Shown in pieces: positions 21,488-31,839 of a stretch of 47,384 nt of DNA; the first letter of the stretch is position 1, and the number at the start of each line of letters is the position of its first letter. Location of the stretch: the NCBI GenBank assembly GCA_946803715.1, contig CAMPET010000012.1:594574-641957 (forward strand), written 5' to 3'. Under the pieces are notes generated by a model that had not been told where the DNA came from, did no database searches, and saw only the letters and a program-made list of their open reading frames with translations. This stretch comes from Beroe ovata. Taxonomy: Eukaryota; Ctenophora; Nuda; Beroida; Beroidae. The position numbers and the translations under genes are program-made.

Positions 21488-24039
21488 TTTAGGGGGAGGT
21501 TAGCGAGAAAGTGGATGTCCCCTTGCTTTTTAAGTGGAATTCTACTATCTCTTCGGGCTGAAAGGCGACTGTGGTTGGTTTGAAGTCAGTTCTCCTCCTT
21601 TGGGATGAGAGTTGCCTTATTTATTTATTGATTGATTTTATTGTCACACTCACTTTAATTGGAATGGTACCCGCCACCCCACAATTTGGTCACCGTCATG
21701 TCACTCTCACCTAGCTGTAGTTAACTGGTATTATATTTTGTCATTATGTAGGTTAAAAACTAAAAAGGTTTGAATAGGAGTTTTTAACTAGAAGGCAGGT
21801 TTAATATGGTTTTTGGGATCTTTAATTACGTTTACTGGATAGATAGGATTGGATAGTTGGGGTAAGATGTATTAGATATCCTAGTCCCACCAATATCTAT
21901 ACTTTCTATCATTGTATTTATGTTATATTCATAATCGATTCTCTATTATCATCATTCTAACTAGGTTTATTTAACCTGAGTGGATTGTTGTCAGGACGTT
22001 CTTCACGTCCTTTGGGTAACTAAGTTAGAGGGCTCTATATCAATTTCTCTATCCTGATTCCAGAAATATTGTGGTTGTAACACGTGAGGGACACTTAATT
22101 TAATCATTTCACGGGCATCGCCCGCTTAAATATCAGAGTGGTCTCTATAGCTGCGATGTTTCCCCATTTGGCGCCATTTGTCAGACCCCTAGAAGGTAAT
22201 GTTCGTCACAATCTGCTGTGAATTGGGTGCCTGTATGGGCCCCGGTGAGCATTCGGACCATCTCCCCGCTGTTCATCCCCGGCGGCCTCGTTTCGTCAGT
22301 TCGTCTGGGCCAGGCAGGGAGTCGAACTTGCCTGTCATGTCTCCTTGAATTGGAGATCCACATACTATAAGAAGGTTCTCACTGGAGTGTTCTCCACGGT
22401 AAGCCTTGCGTACGCTTGGGCCCCCTGATTTTGGGATGGTCGGATACGCGTCTTGACGCACATTGGAACCAAATTACAGTATTTGTATGTTGTAATTAGG
22501 TTTATTGTGATTTGGTTTTGTATTTATGTATTGTAATTTTGACTTTTTAAGTACCTAATTTACAATATACAAGGTAATTTGGTTTCAGTGCGCGTGCACG
22601 GCGCGCAATCGATCCATTACAAGATTGGGGAGAATTTCATCTCATCTAAGGCTTTTTAGGCTATGGCTTCATTTGGGAAAACATTGAATGTAGTTTCCAG
22701 TTTGATTTAATTTATCTGCTTTTCCTCATTTTGAATGTACAAGGGGCTCATCGTGAGCATTAATAGTAACTTAACGAGGAAACCACTCAGGTTATAGGCG
22801 AGAGTTAAATTATTTTTACCCCGGGTTTATCATATTTCAGGGCACAATTGTGTGCGGTCAGTATTAGCTTAAAATGATGGAATTGGAATGGGCACAGTGA
22901 GTGCTATGTATATGGAATGGGCACAGTAAGTGCTATGAAAGTATGAATATGATAATGTCGTCGTTTCCTTTTAATCAGGTATCTGATTGTAACATATCAA
23001 TGAAAAAGTGAGAACCTCTAACCCGGGGCTGGCAATATTTGACTTTCATTCATTATTTCTATTGATTTTTCACTATTTTACACCACTTCACAACCCACCC
23101 CGCTCTCTTAGAGATTTATTGAACTACTTAGGTAGATTTTCCTAGCTCTTTTAAATAGTTTTATTGGCTTTCTCCAATAAACTTTCACTCGGGTACCATT
23201 CTGATGCCATCACCAAAACCTTTCGTATTACCACCCTTTCTTGACCTCGTTTTCGCATTGGTTTTGGTTATGGCATCTCTTTTCTGCCCTACTCTCGGGG
23301 AGTTGACCATGGTATTCACTCTGAGTGTCTCACGTTATGGGTTAAAACAGGCCAGTGTCGATTTACTCCATAGCGTGAAATGAGGGAGTGTGTACCAGTC
23401 AGCTCTTTCGTGAGTCGGCAGCAATTGTGTATTTGTTTCAGGTATATCCTATGAATATCATATACTATGAATATCTAGCTTAGGGTTCGCACGAGCACCG
23501 CACGTTTCTAGGTAGGTTAGTGTAATATATCACATATACAAGCTCCAGCAACGGTAAGTGCGTACTGTTTGTTATTATTTGTTACTGGGGGGTGGGGCTG
23601 GCAAGCCCATTTGTTATTGGGGGGTGGGGCTGGCAAGCCCGTCCGATCGCGAAAAATTTGGTAGGTTAAGTCAGTCCTGTACACCTAACACTCTCTTCCA
23701 GGTACACTCATCCCCTACAGGTTCACTAACACAATTTCCCTACAGGAACACTAACATTCCCTCTCTCTCAGGGTCATATTATTTCTGATTATGTCTTACT
23801 AACCATATCCGTATATTTTCATGCAACCATCGAAACCGATCAACGCATCGCAAGAGCATAAGAAGTGGGTTTGTATAAAAGAAAAGAGAAGAATGGAAAA
23901 TGTAAGTGTTATTTCTCATAAACCTAAATCAACTTTTTGAGTTTCTTCAATGCACCCCTTCTCTCGCATCTCTCGTAACCAGGGTGTTATTTCTTCTGCT
24001 CATAGTTTTTCTTTCATATGATATTACTGCCTGGAAGCC
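21488..24039. other. AT-rich region without a supported gene
   Basis: No exon could be supported over 2.5 kb. It holds a stem-loop (22464-22587), a 30-bp local duplication (GGGGGTGGGGCTGGCAAGCC twice, about 23585-23640), and TTTGGCGCC at about 22157, which resembles a retrotransposon primer-binding site. A short GC-rich stretch (22180-22460) has a minus-strand open frame of uncertain nature, perhaps a degraded mobile element. Confidence 0.4.
22464..22587. repeat. Long inverted repeat, MITE-like stem-loop
   Basis: The left arm (22464-22502, containing GGAACCAAATTACAG) pairs with the right arm (22553-22587, containing GGTAATTTGGTTTCA) over about 35 bases with a few mismatches. The loop is about 50 bp and AT-rich. 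No clear target duplication was identified. Confidence 0.6.
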
Positions 24040-25077
24040 GCTTGACACGCCGCCTGGACACCGCTTGACACCGCTCGGAATCTTCATTAGGCAATTTAAC
24101 CTTGTAGATAGGTGAGATTTTCATTCGTTGGTGCGGCAGACGCGCAGTTTTGTTTTGCTTCAATTTTATCATTCTATTTTTCAGATCTTCTGGAACCTTG
24201 ACACCGCTTGACACGCCGATCTGAATCTTATCAACACCATTTCGTCCGGAACCTCTCATTGCCGCTGAAATCTCTACCTCAGAGAGTAGGTTCTCAATTG
24301 TCTCAGTCTATTATCATGCAGTGATTATTTACATGGTTCCATCGATCACTATCTCATCTCGTATTCGTCAGTTGGAATAATTCCATTCTTCATTTCAGGT
24401 CTTGTTGAGCGGAGCCATCGTGGACCGAAAATGGGGAAAATCGTTTGGAATTGTTGGGTCAGAAGGACGGTATATCATTATATCAGGTAGCCTAAGTTGA
24501 GTCGAGAGACTATTATTTCCATTGATGTGAATTAAGAATTGAATGAATAAGATCCATATAATTGGTTCGGTTGTTCTATCTTCTCATAAATTTGACAACT
24601 CTACTTGAAAACACCGACAATCCCGAATCACTATTGATTATTCATTCGAAAATTTTGTGCTTTTTTCTCATTCTACGTAGAGCTAAATTCCCGTAGTAGA
24701 CCTTAGTTCGTACTCCACTTATGTCAATTGATGTTCCTATGTCCGCATATTATTCCGCATTTAGTTGTGAATATTTCTGTGAAGATGATTGAGTTGAGTG
24801 CGGTGAAGTGTAGTGTTGTGAGGTGAAGTGAAGTGGGGTGAGGTGGAGTGAGTTGGAGTGAAGTGTACTGCAGCGAGGTAAGATTATGGTAACGCCGCGG
24901 TTTCTCGAGAATTCTATATACCTCGAATCACAGCGTATGTTTGTTGGGTGGATAGGGTGATATGATGATGAAGAATTGATCGCAAGGTAATGCACGTCGA
25001 GGTAATGATCAACTAGATTTCGAACGACCAGGTTGTGAACGCCGAGGTTTTGAACGTCTAGGTTACGCACGCCGAGG
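24040..25077. other. End of contig 1, allelic to 25949-27100
   Basis: Starting at GCTTGACACGCCGCCTGG this stretch matches 25949 onward with many substitutions and small indels until it stops at the N at 25078. The correspondence continues through the exon-like block (24399 and 26316), the AGTG-rich tract and the GCGAGGT/TTCTCGAGAATT block (24875 and 26904). Divergence is in the range expected of alleles in a highly heterozygous animal, or of a recent paralogue. Confidence 0.7.
24399..24486 (+). pseudogene. Exon-like block, repeated at 26316-26403
   Basis: Both copies are 88 bp, preceded by a TTTCAG acceptor and followed by a GTAGCC donor-like site, and share the reading AIVDRK, GKSF, VGSEGRYII. 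Between copies about seven residue changes are seen against only two synonymous ones, which argues against purifying selection. It may be a decayed exon or coincidental frame. Confidence 0.3.
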
Positions 25078-25948
25078 NGCGAGGTTAGATTATGGTAACG
25101 CCGCGGTTTCTCGAGAATTTAATATCCCTCGAATCACAGCGTATGTTTGTTGGGTGGATAGGGTGATATGATGATGAAGAATTGATCGCAAGGTAATGCA
25201 CGTCGAGGTTATGATCGTCGAGATTTTAAACGTCAAGGTTCTGGTTATGAACGCCGAGGTTTTGAACGTCAAGGTTACGCACGCCGAGGTATCGCACGAT
25301 CAGTTGGGATCAATTCTTCATCGTATTCCCATGTTCACTTAACTTGCGAACCCCATTTTGAACTCAAGTTTCATTTTCGAGAAACAGCGGCTAAAGCATT
25401 TTCCTGGTAAATCGGCTTCGTGACTGTTGCTGTGACGATGAAGTGAAGTGAGGTGCAGTGCAATTGTGAAGTGGAGTCTTGTGCAGTAAAGCCTTATAAT
25501 TATAAAATTAATTGATAAAGAACAAAGACCAAAGATGGAGAGCAAAGAAGAAAGCGAAGAACAAAGATAAAGTCAGAAGAAAGAATAACCAAGGCGAAGA
25601 ACAGAAATAAAGAAAGAAGGACAAAGATCAAAGACGAAGAACAAATGAGAAGAACGTAATCTAAAGATAAAGATTGAAACGAAGAAGAATGGAGAACAAG
25701 AAGAACGGAGATTTAGGATAAAGAACAAAAGGAAGAAAAGAAGACAGATATGAAAAAAGACTGAAGACTAAGAAGTATTATAGCAAAGAAGAACAAAGGC
25801 GAAGAACATAGATAAAGAAAGAAGAATGATGACGAAGAAGAAGTGGAGAGTTATCCCCGCTTCGTGCTTAACTCCGAGCTATTTTCACTTGGCTGTGGCT
25901 TCGTCAACAAGTGTTAGGCCAAGGGAGGCAGGCTGAGTGGCGCCAGCN
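25078..25948. other. Short contig (25079-25947) between two single-N joins, copy of 26904-27772
   Basis: The 869 bases correspond to 26904-27772 at a constant offset of 1825 with no indel and almost no mismatch (one difference near 25890). Both ends coincide with an N. This is best explained by a redundant contig placed in the scaffold. Confidence 0.85.
25500..25855. repeat. Polypurine low-complexity tract (AAAGA/GAAGAA), second copy at 27325-27680
   Basis: Some 350 bases are almost pure A/G on this strand, built from degenerate AAAGA, GAAGAA and ACAAAG words without a fixed period. The second copy belongs to the duplicated contig. Confidence 0.8.
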
Positions 25949-26903
25949 GCTTGACACGCCGCCTGGACACCGATTGACGCCGTTCGGAATCTTTATTTGG
26001 CAGATTGGTGAGATTTTCATTCGGTGTTGCCTTAGACGCGCAGTTCTGTTTTGTTTCAAAATCTCACGGTATCCATCAGTTTTATTGTTCTATTTTATCA
26101 GATCTTCGGAAAGCTTGACACCGCTTGACACGACGGTCTGAATCTTGACACAAACAATTTGTCCGGAACCTCTCATTGCCGCTGAAATCTCTACCTCAGA
26201 GAGTAGGTTCTCAATTGTCTCAGTCTATTATCATGCAGTGATTATTTACATGGTTCTATCGATCACTATCTCATCTCGTATTCGTCAATGTGAACAATAT
26301 TATTCTTTATTTCAGATCTTGTCGACCAAAGCCATCGTGGACCGAAAACGCGGAAAATCGTTTGGAACTGTTGGATCAGAAGGACGATATATCATTTTAT
26401 CAGGTAGCCTAAGTTGAGTCGAGAGACTATCTATAATGTCCATTGATGTGAATTCAGAATTCAATAAATATGATCCGTATAATTAGTTCGGTTCTATCTT
26501 TTGTGAACTTACAACACTACTTGAAAAACTAATTTGAACCACAGATAATTCCGACTCACTATTCATTGTCCATTCGAGATTTTTGTGTTGTCCCTGCTTT
26601 CTTATTCTTATTAGACCCTAGTTCGAATTCCACTTAATCTTTGGTATATTGATGTTCCTGTCTGTTTTGTTCCCATCTCCGCAATTTGAAAATGATTTGA
26701 TTGAGTGCCTTGCCGTGACGTTAAGTGTACTTGTAGTGTGGTGTTGTGAAGTGAGGTGTTATGTTGTGAGGCGAAGTGTTCTACTGTACTGCAGTGAACT
26801 GAAGTGGAGTGAAGTGAAGTCTAGTGCTATGAGATGATGTGAAGTGAAGCCTTGTTAAGTGTACTGCAGTGAAGTGTAGTGAAGTGAAATGAAGTGAGCA
26901 GAT

Positions 26904-28033
26904 GCGAGGTTAGATTATGGTAACGCCGCGGTTTCTCGAGAATTTAATATCCCTCGAATCACAGCGTATGTTTGTTGGGTGGATAGGGTGATATGATGAT
27001 GAAGAATTGATCGCAAGGTAATGCACGTCGAGGTTATGATCGTCGAGATTTTAAACGTCAAGGTTCTGGTTATGAACGCCGAGGTTTTGAACGTCAAGGT
27101 TACGCACGCCGAGGTATCGCACGATCAGTTGGGATCAATTCTTCATCGTATTCCCATGTTCACTTAACTTGCGAACCCCATTTTGAACTCAAGTTTCATT
27201 TTCGAGAAACAGCGGCTAAAGCATTTTCCTGGTAAATCGGCTTCGTGACTGTTGCTGTGACGATGAAGTGAAGTGAGGTGCAGTGCAATTGTGAAGTGGA
27301 GTCTTGTGCAGTAAAGCCTTATAATTATAAAATTAATTGATAAAGAACAAAGACCAAAGATGGAGAGCAAAGAAGAAAGCGAAGAACAAAGATAAAGTCA
27401 GAAGAAAGAATAACCAAGGCGAAGAACAGAAATAAAGAAAGAAGGACAAAGATCAAAGACGAAGAACAAATGAGAAGAACGTAATCTAAAGATAAAGATT
27501 GAAACGAAGAAGAATGGAGAACAAGAAGAACGGAGATTTAGGATAAAGAACAAAAGGAAGAAAAGAAGACAGATATGAAAAAAGACTGAAGACTAAGAAG
27601 TATTATAGCAAAGAAGAACAAAGGCGAAGAACATAGATAAAGAAAGAAGAATGATGACGAAGAAGAAGTGGAGAGTTATCCCCGCTTCGTGCTTAACTCC
27701 GAGCTATTTTCACTCTGCTGTGGCTTCGTCAACAAGTGTTAGGCCAAGGGAGGCAGGCTGAGTGGCGCCAGCCTGTTTGCACGTTAACTCCAACGATAAT
27801 GGGAGGCGGGCCACAGCACTCTAACAGTAACAAATATTCCCTTTGCAAATTCTATTCACTCATAGTTTTTCAAGATAATCCCAGTTTTATTTTCAGTTTG
27901 AAAAAACACGAGATCCAAGTTGAAGTAGTGACGAGAAGGAGCGAACACATTGTGCGCAGTGTAACCATGACAACCCCGCTCTTATAGTGACTTCAGGAAC
28001 AGGGAACTGGAGATATGAACCTTGGACCTACTT
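26904..28033. other. Repeat-rich non-coding sequence (15-bp periodic block, polypurine tract)
   Basis: At 27020-27120 a degenerate 15-bp unit (ACGTCGAGGTTATGA, ACGCCGAGGTTTTGA, ACGTCAAGGTTACGC) is repeated about six times; it is also present at 24985-25077 and 25195-25295. The polypurine tract follows. A possible terminal exon after TTATTTTCAG at about 27897 reads HEIQVEVVTRRSEHIVRSV before a stop, but has no partner. Confidence 0.45.
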
Positions 28034-29673
28034 GTAGCGAACTTCAAATTTGTTGAACTTAGGTGTCGTTTTTTTGAGCTTGAGTTGAACTTTATCATTA
28101 TGAAATTCTGATTTACAATTGCCGATGAGTATGATTGTAGAGATTCATTCTTGATTCTTTATTTCACTATGAGTGTGTCCAATCTTGTATTAAAAAGGAA
28201 CTTGAACTTGAAGATATTTGCTAATTCTATCATTTTATTATTTTATAAGTTGAATATTTCTTACTTGATTTTAATTATTTGATGAACAAACAATTATAAA
28301 TATAATGTGTAATGCAATGATCAATGACTATTCCTGGTTTCGCTGCACTGTGCACTTGCAGTTGCAAACACGCAATAATAATGAACTTGATAATCGGCCT
28401 TGCGCGCGATAACATCGGCATTCGGCAAGACTTAGACATGAGACAGCACAGCCGGATATTGGATAATTAAAATACTCATGCCGGATAATGATATGATATT
28501 GATCGTATTCGTAATGTTCGCGCGCGCCTTCATGATCATCGAATTCGAAGCTCATTGTTTTTGCTTAAAGTTAAAGTAAAATCAGTGATATCATGTTTTT
28601 CCCACGCAGCGCGCGCACCTACAAGTAGACCTAGCTATAGCCTTCATCATGTCCCCAGTTCTGGTTCTCGCCTCGAATTTGAAAATGGAATCTTTCGATC
28701 TCGTACACGTTGGTCGTTGCTCATGCTGGTTGCGCGTCCCGTATAACTATAACTAAATAAGTATTACTCGGTGATTTGAAAAGTCGTTGTCGGGCGATGC
28801 CAGACCGCTGATGCAAGCCGCGAAGCGGCTTGCGTCAGCAAGCCTGTCTGAGAATAGCAAGCCTGTCTGAGAATAAGTTTGCGCCGCGCGCGAAACTTGT
28901 CAGATTTTATCTGACCTCAGTTTCTCGCGCGCGGCGCGCGCGCCTTCATCGAAGGCCCATGAAGACGCGCTCGCGCGAGAAACAGGTCAGGTAACATCTG
29001 ACAACGCGAAACGAAATTCTCGACAGGGTCTATCATCGATCGACAATGTGCACACAGACAGCCATAAACCATGACCAACGCCTGGCCTCGTAACCTGCCT
29101 CGGCTGTCGGCGCGCGAAGTCGTCGACTTCGTTGTGCACACGTTGAATTGCGCGCCTCTGTTCTAGTATTCTACTCGATGAACTGAATTTCTAGTCGACA
29201 GTCGTAGCTGTAGAGAGACGCGCGGAGTATTTGGGTCACGCAGCGCGGGAACAGGCCTCGTTGACGCGACGGTCGCCGCGGTGCGGGTCACGACAGCAGG
29301 GCCTAGTATAATCTGTTAAAAACATGATAGATGTTGCCTGGCGATGCTAGGCCCAGCTGACGCAAACTGCGAAGCCGCGAGCCCCAGCAAAAATAAATTG
29401 CAGCGCGCGCGACAGCAGCTATCATCAACAGCCATGTCATATGACATCTGAAAAAGCGCTGCACGCACGTACGAAATTCTCCACAGGCCAATGCTATATC
29501 TTCATGGAGAGATATCTAATACTGATTCACAATTATTGATATTTCAATACTGACGGTACCTTGCAAAACTTGTATGATATGTGAAAACTGTTCTATCTCA
29601 GTATAATAGACCATGACCAGTGAAATATCCATTTTTAGGTAGGTACAAGTCAATAACTATAGACTGGCCGTCC
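28034..29673. other. 5' flank of GPN2, allele A, with CpG-rich hairpin repeats
   Basis: This segment is matched by 31841-33926. The first 600 bp are AT-rich; from about 28580 it becomes rich in CGCG. Two copies of a repeat unit begin with GGCGATGC (28793, 29340) and end with GAAATTCTCGACAGG or a variant (29013-29027, 29473-29487). The first unit contains the hairpin CAAGCCGCGAAGCGGCTTG (28814-28832). No coding sequence is supported. Confidence 0.6.
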
Positions 29674-31182
29674 ATGTTTGGACAGCTTGTAATTGGACCA
29701 CCAGGATCTGGCAAAAGTACTTATTGTAGAGCCATTTGTCACCATCTTTCTAATGCAATCAAGCGCAAAGTTGTAATTGTGAACCTGGATCCAGCAAATG
29801 ATAAACCTCCATATGAAGCTGATATTGATGTTCAGAATCTTATCGAAGTAGATGAGGTGAGATTAGATCTGTGAGATCCATAAGGTTGTAATTACTCAAA
29901 ACTATGATAAAATTCTCTTTCAGGTTATGGAAAGACTTTCCCTTGGTCCTAATGGTGCCATTCTATTTTCCATGGAATACATAGAACAAAATATTGATAA
30001 ACTTAAAGAATTGGTCTTGGCCCAAAAAGCATACGTAATATTTGATTGTCCTGGGCAAGTTGAACTGTATACTCATCACAGTGCTTTCAGAAGCATTGTT
30101 GAGAGTATCCAAAAATGGGGCTTGCAGGTTTATTTCAAATTCAGAAGCATAAAGTTGATTATTTCATATTTCAGAGTAATTGAGGAGATATTATTATTGA
30201 TGCTTGAGATCCAATCCAAAAATCCTTTCACTACTTTCAGTTATGTGTTGTGAATATGGTTGACAGTCATTACTGTGCAGATGCTGCAAAGTTCATATCT
30301 GTGTTACTTACTAGTCTATCAAGCATGCTGCATCTAGAACTACCACATATTAATGTGCTATCCAAAGTAGATCTTGTTGAAAAAATGGGTCCCTTGGGTA
30401 TGTCTATATTTCAATCAATAAAACATGAGCAGTGTTAGACCATCGTTTCTTCCTAAATCATATTAAATGACATAACATCTCTCCAGCATTCAAGCTGAAT
30501 TTCTACACAGAAGTATTGGATTTGTCATATCTTCTAGATGAGCTGGATGAGCGTGTTTGCTCCAAAAGATTCCTGAAACTCAACCATGCCCTTACTGGTT
30601 TAGTTGAAGACTATAACTTGGTTTCCTTTTACCCACTTGATGTCCAGGTTGGTACTGATGTTGTCATAGCAAATACTCAACATGTTTTCCCCTGTTTCGA
30701 TGCAACTATAAGACAACAATAACTCGGAAAAAGACAACAATAAGGCAACAGCAACAACAATTATGATCCTTATAATGATCCTATATCATGCTCGTTCATT
30801 AAATCATGCTTATGCCCCACAATTCAGGACATTGGAATTCTACATAGGCTGTGCAAAGCGGTTGATAAAGCCAATGGATATGTGTACGGCGAGCTAGAAG
30901 AAAGGACTGTAGCAGGTACAAGGCAGATCCTCCATGATGTATCTGACACACACACACACACACACANNNNNNNNNNNNNNNNNNNNNNNNNNCACACACA
31001 CAAACACACACACACACACACACAGCGAAGTTGTCAATGATGTATCATGTGTTTTTCATGATGCACGTCACAAGCTTTTCCCTCCGGTCCCAGGTCTATC
31101 TGAGAGTAAGAGCGGAGTTGATTTGGAGTTTGAATATGACAAGTCATTACAATATGACAAGAGTTCGAGCGGATTTGGATGA
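29674..31182 (+). CDS. GPN2: GPN-loop GTPase 2, allele A
   Basis: Exons 29674-29856, 29924-30127, 30241-30397, 30487-30647 and 30828 onward, with phases that agree at each join. The protein starts [18 protein letters not shown]: the P-loop GPPGSGKST is present. The family signature GPN lies in [10 protein letters not shown]. Further matches are [15 protein letters not shown] (switch II), [35 protein letters not shown] (guanine-specificity motif SKVD), [15 protein letters not shown] and [22 protein letters not shown] proteins act as dimeric GTPases in cytoplasmic assembly and nuclear import of RNA polymerase II. The last exon may run through a Thr-His repeat (from the AC tract, 26 N inside) to TGA at 31180, or an intron may begin at GTACAAGG (30916). 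A start further upstream is not required by the family. Length would be near 340 aa against 310 in man. Confidence 0.93.
30946..31024. repeat. (AC)n tract with 26-N gap in GPN2 allele A
   Basis: The gap 30967-30992 sits inside perfect AC repeats. In the frame of the last GPN2 exon the repeat encodes alternating Thr and His. The allele B counterpart is 35198-35246 with one N at 35220. Confidence 0.9.
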
Positions 31183-31839
31183 TTCATTCAAGGGAGAGAA
31201 GGTGTTTAACAAAACACACGTGCTTGACACTGTGCTTTTTAAATATTGTTTTTAACGCTTTTATTATTCATCAGATTCTGCTGGACTTGCCATATATGAT
31301 AAAGAATAGCAGGCTGCTTCACATGATATCGTTATGTGCTGAATTTAATTTGATTTCTCCGTAATAGGATTATTTCCAACCGTGAAAACTTGTATTCTGT
31401 ACGTGTCCGTGTGCGTCAAAAACCATCAAACGCACACACAGCTTGTTGAAAGGCGTAATGTTATCCTTTCCTCAGTCACGAGACTTTCATATTGAACTTA
31501 TAACAATTCAATATATCATATTTGATGCGTATAATCTTTAATCTTCAATCTAGAACATAGTATTCTAATCGCTCTCTCTCTCTCTTTCCCCTCTCTCGCA
31601 ATCAATTGCTTGGCATAGCTCTCCGTTCATAATTGTCGCTATTCGAACAATGGAATATTATGATATCCTGGCATGGGTCTCATATACTCTCCAGTATTAG
31701 CAGTCTGTCAACTATCAAATCCAAAGTTTTATCCATAGAGGTGTATGGGTATACTGCAAACATAGCGAAATACTAGATATCGATTTTCTAATCCAAGGAT
31801 TGACATAAGAGAGGGAAGAATCTAAACTAAAGTTATAGT
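31183..31839. other. 3' flank of GPN2 allele A
   Basis: AT-rich sequence with a (TC)n tract near 31570, colinear with 35405-36065. It ends at the N at 31840. No gene is seen. Confidence 0.6.

Noticed and set aside
24750-25070. Pentapeptide-repeat protein (NLxV units) on the minus strand
   Set aside because: The reading derives from a 15-bp DNA repeat open in several frames, and the overlapping allele is open in a different frame.
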